Shown: positions 7,094 to 16,760, counted from the stretch's first letter. The stretch is DNA of 64,000 nt from Neisseria brasiliensis (GCF_009671065.1 NZ_CP046027.1:2418001-2482000); one strand, 5' to 3'. The notes: generated by a model from the letters alone, not told the origin. Numbers and translations are program-made.

Positions 7094-9784
7094 ATGAAGC
7101 TCACTTATTTTGTCGTGCTGGCATTTGTCGGCGCGACGCTGCCTGCTTATGCCAACCAGTCGCTGCATGCCACCGGCAAGCTCGATAATGGTTTGACTTA
7201 TCATATTTTCAAAATTCCATCGGCCGGCAAACGGCTGGTGACACGCATGAATGTCGGCGTGGGTGCAGCTGATGAAAATGCCGGAGAAGAAGGCATAGCC
7301 CACATCACCGAGCACATGGTGTTTCAATCTTCGCCGCAAAACCCGCAAGGTTTGTCCAACCGCCTGATGAAAGACGGCTGGCAGATGGGGCGACATTTCA
7401 ACGCGCTCACGACTTACGACTATACCCGCTACATGCTGACCCCGCCGCGCGGAACCAAGCAGCTTGATGAAACCTTGTTGATTTACCGTCAAATTTTGCA
7501 GCCCAAGCAGTTTTCCGCTGCCGATTGGGAAAAAGAGCGGCAAGTGATTTTAAGCGAATGGCGCCAACAGCAAAGCCTGCAAAACCGCTTAAGCCGACAG
7601 CAGCATGAATTGATGTATAAAGGCGCGCGCCAAGGGCGGTATGCGCCGATCGGGCGTTTGGAAGCCATCGAAAAAGCTGATATGAAAACCGCCAGCGATT
7701 TTCACAACCGCTGGTATGGCGTAAACAATGCCGTGTTGGTGGTGATGGGCGATGTGAGCATTGATGAAACTTCTGCCCTGATTCAAAAAGCATTCGGCAG
7801 CTTGCAGCCGATTACCTTGAGTGAACGCTGCTACGAAGAATACGAACCGGCTTTGCAAAACGGCTGGCATATTGCGCAAGTAGCCGACCGCGACAATGCC
7901 GACAACAAATTATCACTGGTATTCCGCTTCAAAAAGCAGCCGACATCGGCTTACGAAGAGCATGCTTATCAGCGTTTATTGGATAATTTTGCCGCCTTTA
8001 TCGTCAACCGCCGCATTCAGCAATCGGGCGAAGATGTGGTGTTGAAAATGGATACGCTGGGCCGCAATACCGGCGCGTTGGTGTTCCAATCCGAAACCGC
8101 GCCGAATCAGCATAGTGAAATGTTGAACGTGTTGCGTCATTTGCGCCAAGACATTTTAAATACACCGGCCACCAATGAAGAATTGGCGGAATATCGTAAA
8201 GCATTGCACGGCAATTTGTCGCCGCAAAAAGCCGGCATTCCCAATGATTTGAGCAAAGTGGCGGCCATGAGCGATGAAACCGTGTTGCGCGGTTTGCCCA
8301 TGCCCGATGCCGAAATCCAAACCATAGACCGCAGCCAGCTTTACCGCATCAATGCCAAGGTGGTGAATGAGCGTATTGCAGATTGGCTAAACGCGCCGGA
8401 TAAAATGATTCAGGTTCAGGCGCAAGCAAATGAAAAAGTGAAGCTGCCTGAATTTTCTACATTGAATCAGGTGGTTAGGCCGTCTGAAAATGTTTCAGAC
8501 GGCCTGACTGAACCGCGTTTTGTTGAAAACAAAGGCGGCAACATTGTTGCAGAACGCCAAGACACCAAATTAAACCTGCATTACCTGACCTTAAGTAACG
8601 GTGATACGGCAGTGGTAATGAAACTGCCGATGGCAGGCAATAATCTGTATTTCAAAGCTTTGTCCAATGTCGGCTATTGGCAGCAGCCGGAAAAAGCATG
8701 GCAGGCGGAAATTTTGGCTGATGTGTTGGCGCGTTCCACACCGCAGGGCATGAGCGCGGCCAGTTTTAAGCAATGGCAACAAAAGCAGGGTATACAGCAA
8801 TACCGTTTCCGCTTGGAGGGCGATCATCAAACCACCGATGCACAAGCTGCCAAAAGCGCGTTGCCATCGGTGTTGCAGCTTTACCGTCAGCAGCAAATTG
8901 CCCCTGATTTCAGCGATTGGCAACAAGCCGTGAAGCGGGAAGAGTCGCGCTTCAAAGTGGCACAATATGCCAAGTCAGGGCGGCAACGCGATGCTTTGAA
9001 CACATTACAATATGGTCGCAATATGCTGATGCCGTCTGAAAGCCATGCTTATGCCGGATTGAATGAAGCCGCTTTCCGGCAACAATGGCAAACGCTGGTG
9101 GCCGCGCCGACCACTTACTACATCGTCAGCAATCTGCCGATTGAAAATGTGAAGCCTTGGGTGGCGCAATATTTGGCCGATATTCCGCGCCAAGCCATGC
9201 CAGCCACAAAATATGCTTGGCAAAGTGGCCGCCAAATGCAGCACATTGCCGCCAACGATACGCAAGGCACGGATGTGCAGGCCTTGTCGTGGCAAACCAT
9301 GCCGCAGCTTTCACCGGCGCAGCATGAGCAAATCAAGCTTTTGAACAATATCGCCAATGCACGTTTAAAAGACGAATTGCGCAGCAAGCAGCAAAGCGTT
9401 TATGGTGTGAAATTTCAGGCCGAACCGAATATCGGGCAAAACCGTATACAAAGCCGTTTGTCGTTTAATACGTCAAGCGAACAGGCGCAAGCCGCTTGGC
9501 ATACCGCGCAAAAAGTGTTGAATGGTTTGCCTGATAATATCGGCTTCACTGAAGCCCGTAATCTGCGTAAGCTCTTTGTCGAGCAGGAAAACGCCCGCCG
9601 CCGCAAGCCTGAATTGTGGTTGGAGCGTTTGGTTACCAGCCATCAAAGCTACGGCGATGCGCGTTATCTGACGGAGATTCCGAATATTCCGGCAAGCTTC
9701 AGCCGCGGCCAATTGCGAGAAACGGCGAAATTAATGTGGTCAACAGAAAACGAGAAAGTTTTGATGATGACACCGCGACCATAA
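7094..9784 (+). CDS. Periplasmic M16-family zinc metalloprotease (PqqL/insulinase-like)
   Basis: The product is 896 residues. It begins with a signal peptide (MKLTYFVVLAFVGATLPAYA), so it should be exported. The inverted zinc motif HxxEH is HITEH, and the downstream metal-ligand Glu lies in ERQVILSEW. Two M16 halves are visible: the first is catalytic, and the second begins after about residue 475 (LNLHYLTLSNGDTAVVMKLP) and lacks HxxEH, the usual single-chain layout. The linker between the halves is written by an inverted uptake-sequence pair at 8477-8505 (RPSENVSDGLTEP). The ATG at 7094 is chosen because the longer frame from 7043 masks the signal peptide. The peptide substrate is unknown. 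Confidence 0.9.
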   Translation: MKLTYFVVLAFVGATLPAYANQSLHATGKLDNGLTYHIFKIPSAGKRLVTRMNVGVGAADENAGEEGIAHITEHMVFQSSPQNPQGLSNRLMKDGWQMGRHFNALTTYDYTRYMLTPPRGTKQLDETLLIYRQILQPKQFSAADWEKERQVILSEWRQQQSLQNRLSRQQHELMYKGARQGRYAPIGRLEAIEKADMKTASDFHNRWYGVNNAVLVVMGDVSIDETSALIQKAFGSLQPITLSERCYEEYEPALQNGWHIAQVADRDNADNKLSLVFRFKKQPTSAYEEHAYQRLLDNFAAFIVNRRIQQSGEDVVLKMDTLGRNTGALVFQSETAPNQHSEMLNVLRHLRQDILNTPATNEELAEYRKALHGNLSPQKAGIPNDLSKVAAMSDETVLRGLPMPDAEIQTIDRSQLYRINAKVVNERIADWLNAPDKMIQVQAQANEKVKLPEFSTLNQVVRPSENVSDGLTEPRFVENKGGNIVAERQDTKLNLHYLTLSNGDTAVVMKLPMAGNNLYFKALSNVGYWQQPEKAWQAEILADVLARSTPQGMSAASFKQWQQKQGIQQYRFRLEGDHQTTDAQAAKSALPSVLQLYRQQQIAPDFSDWQQAVKREESRFKVAQYAKSGRQRDALNTLQYGRNMLMPSESHAYAGLNEAAFRQQWQTLVAAPTTYYIVSNLPIENVKPWVAQYLADIPRQAMPATKYAWQSGRQMQHIAANDTQGTDVQALSWQTMPQLSPAQHEQIKLLNNIANARLKDELRSKQQSVYGVKFQAEPNIGQNRIQSRLSFNTSSEQAQAAWHTAQKVLNGLPDNIGFTEARNLRKLFVEQENARRRKPELWLERLVTSHQSYGDARYLTEIPNIPASFSRGQLRETAKLMWSTENEKVLMMTPRP

Positions 9785-9796
9785 GCGTCCATAAAA

Positions 9797-9826
9797 ATGC
9801 CATCTGAACAGGGTTTCAGACGGCAT
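9797..9826. terminator. Bidirectional hairpin between convergent M16 protease and MFS genes
   Basis: ATGCCATCTGAA and TTCAGACGGCAT pair with one mismatch; the left half is a degenerate uptake sequence. T-rich DNA lies on both sides. Confidence 0.55.
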
Positions 9827-9849
9827 TGTTTTATAGTGTGTAATATTTT

Positions 9850-11244
9850 TCAGACTTGATTAGATTTACCGCCATCTTTCGGAATCAATAGCGCAATCGA
9901 CAAGCACGAAAGCAAAGCGAGTGCCAACATCAGCCATAAAGCGGCTTGTGCGGCTTGGTGCACACCTGAAGCTTGCAATGCGCTGAATACCGTCGCGCCG
10001 GTAGCGATGCCGAAAGAGGCACCGAGTGCGCTTGCCATTTTATATACCCCAGCCGCGACACCGGCTTTTTCCAGCGGCGCATTGACCATCGCGCAATCAG
10101 CCGATGGCGTGGCATAGCAGCCCAATCCGAAGCCGAACAGAGCAAAGGAAATCACCACTTGAATCATGTAGGTTTCGTGGCTGACGTTGGTCATTGATAA
10201 GCCCAAAATGCCCGTGGCGGTAATCAATACGCCGATGAGCATAGGTTTTTTATAGCCGAATTTTTGCAGCAGTTTCTCGCTGACCCGAATCATGATTAAC
10301 ACCATCGCCAAATAGCCCAGCGATTTTAAACCAGCCTCAAACGGCGTTAAACCGTGGCCTTTTTGCAGATAAGTGTTGATGATGAAAATGGTGCCGGCGG
10401 TGCAGTTGAGCAGGAAATTGGATAAACATGCGCCGTTGTAGCCGCGGTTTTGAAACAGTGAAAAATCCAAAAAAGCCGCCGATTTTAAGCGGATTTCGGT
10501 GCGGAAAAACACCATGGCCATCACGATAAAGCTGATGAGCATGGCCAAAGTGAAGGGGTGGCTGAAGCCTAAGCGGAAACCTTTGGTAATCAATAAATTA
10601 AGCGCGAGCAAGCCCAATACGCAGGAAAACAGGCCGATGTAATCGTAGCGTGTGATGGCAGTTTGCGGTGATTTGCTTTCCGGTGTGCCACGTATCAGCA
10701 GCATGCCGATGATGGAAATCGCAATCGAGAGCAGGAAAATGCTTTGCCAGCCCAAATAAGTGGCGATGGTGCCGCCGACAAACGAAGACAAGCCCGAGCC
10801 GCCGAACGAACCAATCGCCCAAAAGCTAAACGCACGCTGTCGCGCAGCGCCGTGGTAATAATTTTTGATGATGGAAAGCGTGGCCGGCATGATGCAGGCT
10901 GCAGATAAGCCTTGAAACACACGCCCCAGCCCGAAACTGACAGGACCTTGGGCAAAATACAAAAATAAGCAGGCAACGATGTTGAGCAGGAAGCCGATAT
11001 AGGTCAGGCGCACGCGGCCGAATTTATCTGCCAGCCCACCCATCAACACAATGAAGCAACCGGAAAACAGCGAGCCCAAACTAATCACCGCATTGAGTGA
11101 TGTATCCGGCATGGCAAGGCTGCGTTGAATATCAGGCGCGACGTTAAACACAGCCTGATAAAACAGCCAAAACGTCAACACGCCCAACACCATGCCGAAA
11201 AGCAGGCGGTCGTTGCCTTCAAATGATTGAGAATGGTTTTGCAT
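9850..11244 (-). CDS. MFS transporter, drug:H+ antiporter-2 type
   Basis: This is a 464-residue inner-membrane carrier. Motif A of the major facilitator superfamily is seen as GGLADKFGRVRL between membrane segments 2 and 3, and GRVFQGLSAACIMPATLSII matches the next conserved segment. The length and the number of hydrophobic stretches suggest about 14 membrane segments, the DHA2 (QacA/SmvA) layout, so efflux of cationic drugs or dyes is possible. The substrate cannot be read from the sequence. The gene lies downstream of the M20 amidohydrolase on the same strand, with a hairpin between them. Confidence 0.85.
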   Translation of the reverse strand: MQNHSQSFEGNDRLLFGMVLGVLTFWLFYQAVFNVAPDIQRSLAMPDTSLNAVISLGSLFSGCFIVLMGGLADKFGRVRLTYIGFLLNIVACLFLYFAQGPVSFGLGRVFQGLSAACIMPATLSIIKNYYHGAARQRAFSFWAIGSFGGSGLSSFVGGTIATYLGWQSIFLLSIAISIIGMLLIRGTPESKSPQTAITRYDYIGLFSCVLGLLALNLLITKGFRLGFSHPFTLAMLISFIVMAMVFFRTEIRLKSAAFLDFSLFQNRGYNGACLSNFLLNCTAGTIFIINTYLQKGHGLTPFEAGLKSLGYLAMVLIMIRVSEKLLQKFGYKKPMLIGVLITATGILGLSMTNVSHETYMIQVVISFALFGFGLGCYATPSADCAMVNAPLEKAGVAAGVYKMASALGASFGIATGATVFSALQASGVHQAAQAALWLMLALALLSCLSIALLIPKDGGKSNQV

Positions 11245-11263
11245 GGTTATTATCCTAACAATA

Positions 11264-11297
11264 TTCAGACGGCCTGAAGACAGATAGGCCGTCTGAA
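11264..11297 (-). terminator. Uptake-sequence hairpin between the M20 hydrolase and MFS genes
   Basis: A 12-bp inverted pair with a 10-nt loop lies 3 nt beyond the M20 stop on the minus strand. Confidence 0.55.
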
Positions 11298-11300
11298 AGA

Positions 11301-12464
11301 TTAGCGTAAATATTTTTCAGTTAAAGCGCACCAATAAGCTGCCGCCGGCACGATAATCTCGTCATTGAAATCATAAAGTGGATTGTGCACCATACACGCG
11401 CCCGGTTCGTCGCCGTTGCCGACAAAACAATAATTACCATTGGGATTGGCTTCCAGCATGAAGGCAAAATCTTCGCTGCCCATCAATGGCGGCGCGGTAT
11501 GTACTTTTTCTGCACCAAATAATTCGGTGGCCACTTCTCGGGCAAAGCGTGTGGCTTCAGCGCCGTTGATTAAAGGCGGGCAGCCGTTGATGTGTTCGAT
11601 GGTGGCAGTCGCGCCGAAGCTGCTGGCCTGCGCTTGAGCAATTTCACTGATGCGACGGCACACCAATTCGCGCAATTCCGGCTTCAAAGTGCGCACAGTC
11701 AGCTTCATCAAGGCTTTTCCGTTGACCACATTGGGCGCATCGCCCGATTGAATACAGCCCACAGTCACCACGGCTTGATCGAGCGGGCTAACATTGCGTG
11801 ATACGATGCTTTGCAGGGCAATGGTGATGTGGCAGGCAACCAAGGTGGCATCGATGCCGGATTCGGGCATGGCACCATGACCACCGACACCTTGAATGTG
11901 AATATGAATCGTATCCGATGACGCCATCGCCGAGCCTTCGCGGAAGTAAAATTCACCGGTTTTCATTTTCGGCATATTGTGTAAGCCGAAAATCATGTCG
12001 CAAGGAAACAAATCAAACAAACCGTCATCCAGCATCACACGGCCGCCGTAGAGCAATTCTTCCGCAGGTTGGAAGATGACGCGTAAAGTGCCGTTGAAAT
12101 TACGGGTTTCTGCCAAACGTTGAGCCGCTGCCAATAAAATGGTGGTGTGTCCATCATGGCCGCAGCCGTGAAATTTGCCGTCTATTTTACTTCGCCAATC
12201 GTGCGTGCTTTCTTCATGAATCGGCAGTGCATCCATATCCGCACGCAAGCCGATGGTTTTATTGCCGTCGCCGTTTTTTAATGTACCGACCACACCGGTT
12301 TTGGCCAAACCGCGATGCACTTCATAGCCCCATTGCTGAAGCAAATCGGCAATGATGTCGCTGGTGCGTTGTTCTTCAAAACCAAGTTCAGGGTGTTGGT
12401 GGATTTGGCGGCGAAGGCGGGTAAATTCTTCTTCTCTTTGTTGCAGCGTTTGCAGATGGCTCAT
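11301..12464 (-). CDS. M20 (subfamily D) amidohydrolase, hippurate-hydrolase-like
   Basis: This 387-residue dinuclear metal hydrolase has the M20D landmarks: RADMDALPIHEES, the metal-binding HGCGHDGHTT, PAEE with the catalytic Glu, and GSEDFAFML near the C-terminus. The inserted dimerisation domain (VGGHGAMPESGIDA) is present. Members remove acyl groups from amino acids or cleave aryl- or aminoacyl-amides; the exact substrate is not known here. The RBS is AGGAAAT just before the ATG. Confidence 0.9.
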   Translation of the reverse strand: MSHLQTLQQREEEFTRLRRQIHQHPELGFEEQRTSDIIADLLQQWGYEVHRGLAKTGVVGTLKNGDGNKTIGLRADMDALPIHEESTHDWRSKIDGKFHGCGHDGHTTILLAAAQRLAETRNFNGTLRVIFQPAEELLYGGRVMLDDGLFDLFPCDMIFGLHNMPKMKTGEFYFREGSAMASSDTIHIHIQGVGGHGAMPESGIDATLVACHITIALQSIVSRNVSPLDQAVVTVGCIQSGDAPNVVNGKALMKLTVRTLKPELRELVCRRISEIAQAQASSFGATATIEHINGCPPLINGAEATRFAREVATELFGAEKVHTAPPLMGSEDFAFMLEANPNGNYCFVGNGDEPGACMVHNPLYDFNDEIIVPAAAYWCALTEKYLR

Positions 12465-12528
12465 GACATTTCCTTTGGATTTTCTGAATTATTTTAGGTA
12501 GAAAAGTTCAATCATCGTAGCAACTTTG

Positions 12529-13437
12529 TTAACAATGCGCAAATACAAAAAGGCCGTCTGAAATATTTTCAGACGGCCTTTGATGATTGAATGTTATTGC
12601 GCTTTCAAGCGAGCGGGCAATGCGGTTGTCCAAAGATGGGTGGGTGCTCAACAGGGAATCTTTGCTTTCGCTGGCAATACCCATGGCATTCATTTCTTGT
12701 GGCAAATCGCTTCCGGCACCTTTCAAACGTTGCAACGCAGCAATCATTTTCGGGGCACCAACCAATTTGGCGGCACCGGCATCGGCGCGGTATTCGCGTT
12801 GGCGGCTGAACCACATCACGATGATGCTGGCCAAGAAGCCGAACACAATTTGCAACACCATGCTGACCATAAAATACATGCCGTTGGATGTGCTGCCGTC
12901 TTCATTGCGGGCAACCATGCCGGAAACTATGCGGGCGAGGAATACAACGAAAGTGTTGACCACGCCTTGAATCAAGGTCAGCGTCACCATGTCGCCGTTG
13001 CCGACGTGTGCCATTTCGTGTGCCAACACGGCTTCCACTTCATCGCGGGTCATGTGGTCAAGCAGACCGGTGGATACGGCGACTAAAGAATTATTTTTGC
13101 TGGCACCGGTAGCGAAGGCGTTTGGTTCAGGGGAATGGTAAATGGCCACTTCCGGTGTTTTCAAATTCCATTGACGCGCTTGGGCTTCAACGGTGGACAA
13201 TAACCAAGCTTCTTCTTCGCTGCGTGGTTGGGTGATCACTTCCGCGCCAACCGAACGTTTGGCCATGGTTTTGGATAGCAGCAGGGAAATAATCGAGCCG
13301 CTGAAGCCGACAACAGCAGAATAAACCAACAGGCTACCGACTTCATCGGTGCTGTTGATGCCTAAAACAGCCAGAACGATACGGATAACGATCAGGACGG
13401 CGATATTGGTTGCAAGAAACAAGAAAATGCGTTTCAC
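12529..13437 (-). CDS. htpX: Membrane protease HtpX, with a frameshifted C-terminus
   Basis: HtpX is an inner-membrane M48 zinc protease that clears misfolded membrane proteins. Four hydrophobic segments are visible; the zinc motif is VLAHEMAHVGNGDM and the third ligand lies in REYRADAGAAKL. It starts at a GTG (13437) with AAAGGA upstream. The last 18 or so residues are abnormal. A tandem CGCT (CGCTCGCT, about 12609-12616) shifts the frame, and the protein reads on through the uptake-sequence terminator (RPSENISDGLF). Removing one CGCT gives DNRIARLKAQ and a stop, close to the normal family end DNRIARLKSL. Either a real 4-bp duplication or a sequencing error explains this; the active site is unaffected. 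Confidence 0.93.
   Translation of the reverse strand: MKRIFLFLATNIAVLIVIRIVLAVLGINSTDEVGSLLVYSAVVGFSGSIISLLLSKTMAKRSVGAEVITQPRSEEEAWLLSTVEAQARQWNLKTPEVAIYHSPEPNAFATGASKNNSLVAVSTGLLDHMTRDEVEAVLAHEMAHVGNGDMVTLTLIQGVVNTFVVFLARIVSGMVARNEDGSTSNGMYFMVSMVLQIVFGFLASIIVMWFSRQREYRADAGAAKLVGAPKMIAALQRLKGAGSDLPQEMNAMGIASESKDSLLSTHPSLDNRIARSLESAITFNHQRPSENISDGLFVFAHC
12549..12581 (-). terminator. htpX terminator hairpin, translated in the frameshifted form
   Basis: AAAGGCCGTCTGAAA pairs with its complement across a short loop. It would lie just past the normal htpX stop but is inside the present open frame. Confidence 0.65.
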
Positions 13438-13643
13438 CGGATGGATTCCTTTATGTTGGTGTGTGGTTTGTTTTTATACTGGCCGAGATGGCGCAGATTT
13501 GACGGTATTGTCTCAAAAAGGTTGATTTTAGGGAATAAGCTTTTGAGCAAAGGTATGCAAAGCTGACTGTTAGTATCTGTTGGAAAATAGGCACTTGTTC
13601 AAATTTTTGGGCTAAATATCTAAATCTCACTTGAAATAATCGA

Positions 13644-13672
13644 AAGGCCGTCTGAACGTTTCAGACGGCCTT
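13644..13672 (-). terminator. Uptake-sequence hairpin after lutB
   Basis: An AAGGCCGTCTGAA pair with a 3-nt loop lies about 18 nt beyond the lutB stop. The rest of 13438-13643 shows no gene. Confidence 0.6.
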
Positions 13673-13689
13673 GATGCAGCCATGAAAGA

Positions 13690-15135
13690 TTATGATTGGC
13701 GTTGTTTTTCCGCCATCATTTCATGTAGGGTTTTCTTTGCCGGTTTCATCGGCACGCGGCTATCCGTCCAGCCCAATTGTTTATTTGGGGTTAAGGCGCG
13801 GAATTTGGTCGCTGCCCAGCCAAAAGCACGGTAGGCTTTTTTGCCGCTGAAAATGCCGTTAAACGTGCGCCATGCCATTTGTTCACCAAAGGTATGCGAT
13901 GCACCTTGGCCGCGAATCGGATGCGGAACTACTTCGCTTGGCGAGCGCTGGGCTTCTACGCGCAGACGTTGCATTTGCTCGGTAATCGGGATGCGTACCG
14001 GACATACTTCCACACAAGCGCCACACATACTGCACGCAGTCGGCAGATCGCTGGTGCTTTCCAATCCGAGCAGGTGCGGCGACAGGATTTCACCAATCGG
14101 GCCCGGATAGGTGGTGCCGTAAGCTGCGCCGCCGATACGGGTGTACACCGGACAGTGGTTCATACACGCACCGCAACGGATACATTGCAAAGTGCGGCGC
14201 ATTTGGTCTTCGGCATAGGCTTGCGTGCGGCCGTTGTCGAGTAACACCAAGTGCATTTCCTGCGGGCCGTCCAACTCTTCGCTGCGGCGCGGGCCGGTAA
14301 TCATGTTGAAATAAGTGGTGATGTTTTGACCGATGGCCGAACGTGGCAGCAAGCTATACAGCGGCGGCACGTCCGACAATTTGGCCACCACTTTTTCAAT
14401 GCCGGTAATGGCAATATGCACTGGTGGCACGGTAGTCGATAAGCGACCGTTGCCTTCGTTTTCAACCAAACACAAGGTACCGGTTTCGGCGACGGCAAAG
14501 TTCACGCCGCTCAAGCCCACGTCGGCAGTGCGGTAAATATCGCGCAAGGCCATGCGGGCAAAGCCGGTAAGCTGGTCAACGTCATCGGTCAGCGGCGTAT
14601 CCAAATTTTGATGGAACAATTCGCTGACTTGCTCTTTGGTTTTATGGATGGCAGGCATCACGATGTGGGTCGGTTTTTCACCGGCCATCTGAACGATAAA
14701 TTCGCCCAAATCGCTTTCTACCGCACGAATGCCGTTGTCTTCCAAATAATGGTTCAGCTCGATTTCTTCGCTGACCATGGATTTGCCTTTGACCATCAGT
14801 TTGCCGTTGTGGGCATTCATAATATTGTGAATGATGGTGCAGGCTTCGGCAGGCGTTTCCGCCCAATGCACTTTTACACCCAAGCGGGTCAGGTTGGCTT
14901 CGAGCTGCTCCAGCAAATCAGGCAGGCGGGAGAGTGAGCGTTGGCGGATGTGTTCACACAAATCGCGCAGGGTTTGCAATTCTTCTTCGTCTGACAACAC
15001 GGCTTTGCGCTTGGTCATCAGCATATCCATTGCCGTGCGCAGGCTTTTACGCAAGGGTTTGTCCTGCAATGAAATAGCGGTGTTTTGCTTGAAGGTTTCC
15101 GGCTTCATGTGAAATTGGATGGTTTGGCTGCTCAT
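13690..15135 (-). CDS. lutB: L-lactate oxidation iron-sulfur protein LutB
   Basis: LutB is the 481-residue iron-sulfur subunit of the LutABC complex, which oxidises L-lactate to pyruvate. The N-terminal two thirds is a LUD domain. Two 4Fe-4S clusters are bound by CIRCGACMNHCP and CSMCGACVEVCP near residues 315-375, and a LutB C-terminal domain follows. It is the last gene of the operon and its ATG overlaps the lutC stop by 4 nt (ATGA), so translation is probably coupled. Confidence 0.95.
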   Translation of the reverse strand: MSSQTIQFHMKPETFKQNTAISLQDKPLRKSLRTAMDMLMTKRKAVLSDEEELQTLRDLCEHIRQRSLSRLPDLLEQLEANLTRLGVKVHWAETPAEACTIIHNIMNAHNGKLMVKGKSMVSEEIELNHYLEDNGIRAVESDLGEFIVQMAGEKPTHIVMPAIHKTKEQVSELFHQNLDTPLTDDVDQLTGFARMALRDIYRTADVGLSGVNFAVAETGTLCLVENEGNGRLSTTVPPVHIAITGIEKVVAKLSDVPPLYSLLPRSAIGQNITTYFNMITGPRRSEELDGPQEMHLVLLDNGRTQAYAEDQMRRTLQCIRCGACMNHCPVYTRIGGAAYGTTYPGPIGEILSPHLLGLESTSDLPTACSMCGACVEVCPVRIPITEQMQRLRVEAQRSPSEVVPHPIRGQGASHTFGEQMAWRTFNGIFSGKKAYRAFGWAATKFRALTPNKQLGWTDSRVPMKPAKKTLHEMMAEKQRQS

Positions 15136-15833
15136 ACGGTTTCCTCCAAATCGGCAGGTGAAATGTGATCAGGCAGAATCGCCAGCACAACCAAATCGCG
15201 CGGGCCGTGTGCACCGTAGGCCAGCGTTAATTGGATATCGGCGGTTTTCGATGGGCCGGAGATGAGAATCACGTTGGTCGGCATACCGTTTTCAACCAGT
15301 TTTTCGCCTTCAACGGCATGGTGAAATTCACCATACATTTTGCTGGTGTCAAACAGGCAGAAATGCACAGGTGGCACCAAGCTCAAGCTGCGTGGTTGCT
15401 CGGGGCTGGATTCCAGCATGATAGTGCCGGTGCGGGCGATGCCGCATTTTGAGCCGCTGAAACCGGCATCGATTTGCTGGAAAAATTCGTCTTTCCACTC
15501 TTCGATTTTAAGGTCGAACGACAAGGCTTCGATGTTGCTGCCTTCCAAGGCGGCTTGGGCTTTGAGGCCGTCTGCAGTTTGTAATGGCAATAAAATATTT
15601 TTCAGGCCTTTTTCTTCTGCCGCTTGGCGGAACACTTGCGGCCAATTGTCGCGGGTCACCCAATAAATCTCGGTTTTCACCGCGCGCATGGTCACTGCCC
15701 AATGTTTCAGACGGGCGGTTTCGTTTTCCCAAGTTATTTCGTTTTGGCGGTAGTAATCAGCGGTGTTCGGCTCAATCATCGGGTAGGCATCGGCTTTTCT
15801 CAGCTTGGTCAGAATATTGTCGCGTGCGCTCAT
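15132..15833 (-). CDS. lutC: L-lactate oxidation protein LutC (LUD domain)
   Basis: LutC is the 233-residue LUD-domain subunit of the lactate oxidase complex. The conserved block GIARTGTIMLESSPEQPRSL and the C-terminal GPSKTADIQLTLAYGAHGPR are typical. The order here is lutA-lutC-lutB, with LutC in the middle, unlike the A-B-C order of Bacillus; both junctions are 4-nt overlaps. It has no cluster-binding cysteines, as expected for the family. Confidence 0.93.
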   Translation of the reverse strand: MSARDNILTKLRKADAYPMIEPNTADYYRQNEITWENETARLKHWAVTMRAVKTEIYWVTRDNWPQVFRQAAEEKGLKNILLPLQTADGLKAQAALEGSNIEALSFDLKIEEWKDEFFQQIDAGFSGSKCGIARTGTIMLESSPEQPRSLSLVPPVHFCLFDTSKMYGEFHHAVEGEKLVENGMPTNVILISGPSKTADIQLTLAYGAHGPRDLVVLAILPDHISPADLEETV

Positions 15834-16609
15834 GCTTTGCCTCCGGTGCGTTCTAATAAGAAGGTGGCAATGTGTTTCGGTGCCGGCATGTTGGGTTCAT
15901 CTTTGGCAATTTTGCCGCCGATGTTCATCATGCAGCCGCAGTCGGCACTGATGATTTCAGTGGCTTGGGTTTCTTTCAATGCGGCGACTTTATCGCTGAC
16001 CATGGCACCGGAAATGTCGGGATGCTTAACCGAGAATGTGCCGCCAAAACCGCAACACTCACTTTCGTGGTCGTGCACGATGCGTTCGACATTTTCCATG
16101 CCGTCAATTAATTCCCAGCCGGAAAGATGTACATTCATTTCACGACGTGCGGCGCAAGAAGTATGAACCGCCACTTTTACTGGTGCACCTTTGTCTTCAG
16201 GGTGATAGCCGATGGCTAAGAGAAAATGGGTAAATTCGATAACGCGCTCGGCGATGTCTTTGGCTTTCGCTTCGTACGGCGTGCCTTTAAACAAAGTTGG
16301 CCAATGGTGTTTCATCATGCCGCCGCATGAGCCAGACGGCACAACAATCGGCCAGTTTTCAGGAAACAGATCCAATTGCGCTTTGGCTACTTCAAATGCT
16401 TCTTGCGGATGGCCTGAAGAATAAGCAGGTTGGCCGCAGCAGCTTTGATTCATCGGGAAATGGGTGCGAATGCCTTGCTGCTCGATTAAGGTCATGGCAT
16501 CCATGCCGGCTTCGGGCATGAAGATGTCGAGAACGCAGGTGCCGAAGAAATAGGCATCGGTCGGCACGCTGTCGAAACGGATAATGGGGGTAGGGGTTTT
16601 TACGCTCAT
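15830..16609 (-). CDS. lutA: L-lactate oxidation (Fe-S)-binding protein LutA
   Basis: LutA is the 259-residue subunit with two CCG (cysteine-rich) domains. The first is seen in NQSCCGQPAYSSG with the following GSCGGM, and the second in HTSCAARRE with SECCGFGGTF. These bind a 4Fe-4S-type cluster in glycolate- and lactate-oxidising complexes. It is the first gene of the operon, and a good promoter lies about 50 nt upstream. Neisseria use lactate as a main carbon source, and this NAD-independent route feeds the respiratory chain. Confidence 0.94.
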   Translation of the reverse strand: MSVKTPTPIIRFDSVPTDAYFFGTCVLDIFMPEAGMDAMTLIEQQGIRTHFPMNQSCCGQPAYSSGHPQEAFEVAKAQLDLFPENWPIVVPSGSCGGMMKHHWPTLFKGTPYEAKAKDIAERVIEFTHFLLAIGYHPEDKGAPVKVAVHTSCAARREMNVHLSGWELIDGMENVERIVHDHESECCGFGGTFSVKHPDISGAMVSDKVAALKETQATEIISADCGCMMNIGGKIAKDEPNMPAPKHIATFLLERTGGKA

Positions 16610-16654
16610 TTTGGTAGAGATTTCTTTATTGTAATGAGTAAAGGATAATTTTGT

Positions 16655-16683
16655 ACTTTAAGCAATTCGATGTAACAGGTCAA
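16655..16683 (-). promoter_or_regulatory. Predicted promoter of the lutACB operon
   Basis: On the minus strand TTGACC (16678-16683) and TAAAGT (16655-16660) are spaced by exactly 17 bp, 46 nt before the lutA ATG. Confidence 0.5.
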
Positions 16684-16760
16684 GTTGAATTTTTCAAAAT
16701 AAATTTACCGATAGATGGTTGAAAGCTAAAGGGCTTATGCCTTCTGATATTTTATATTTT

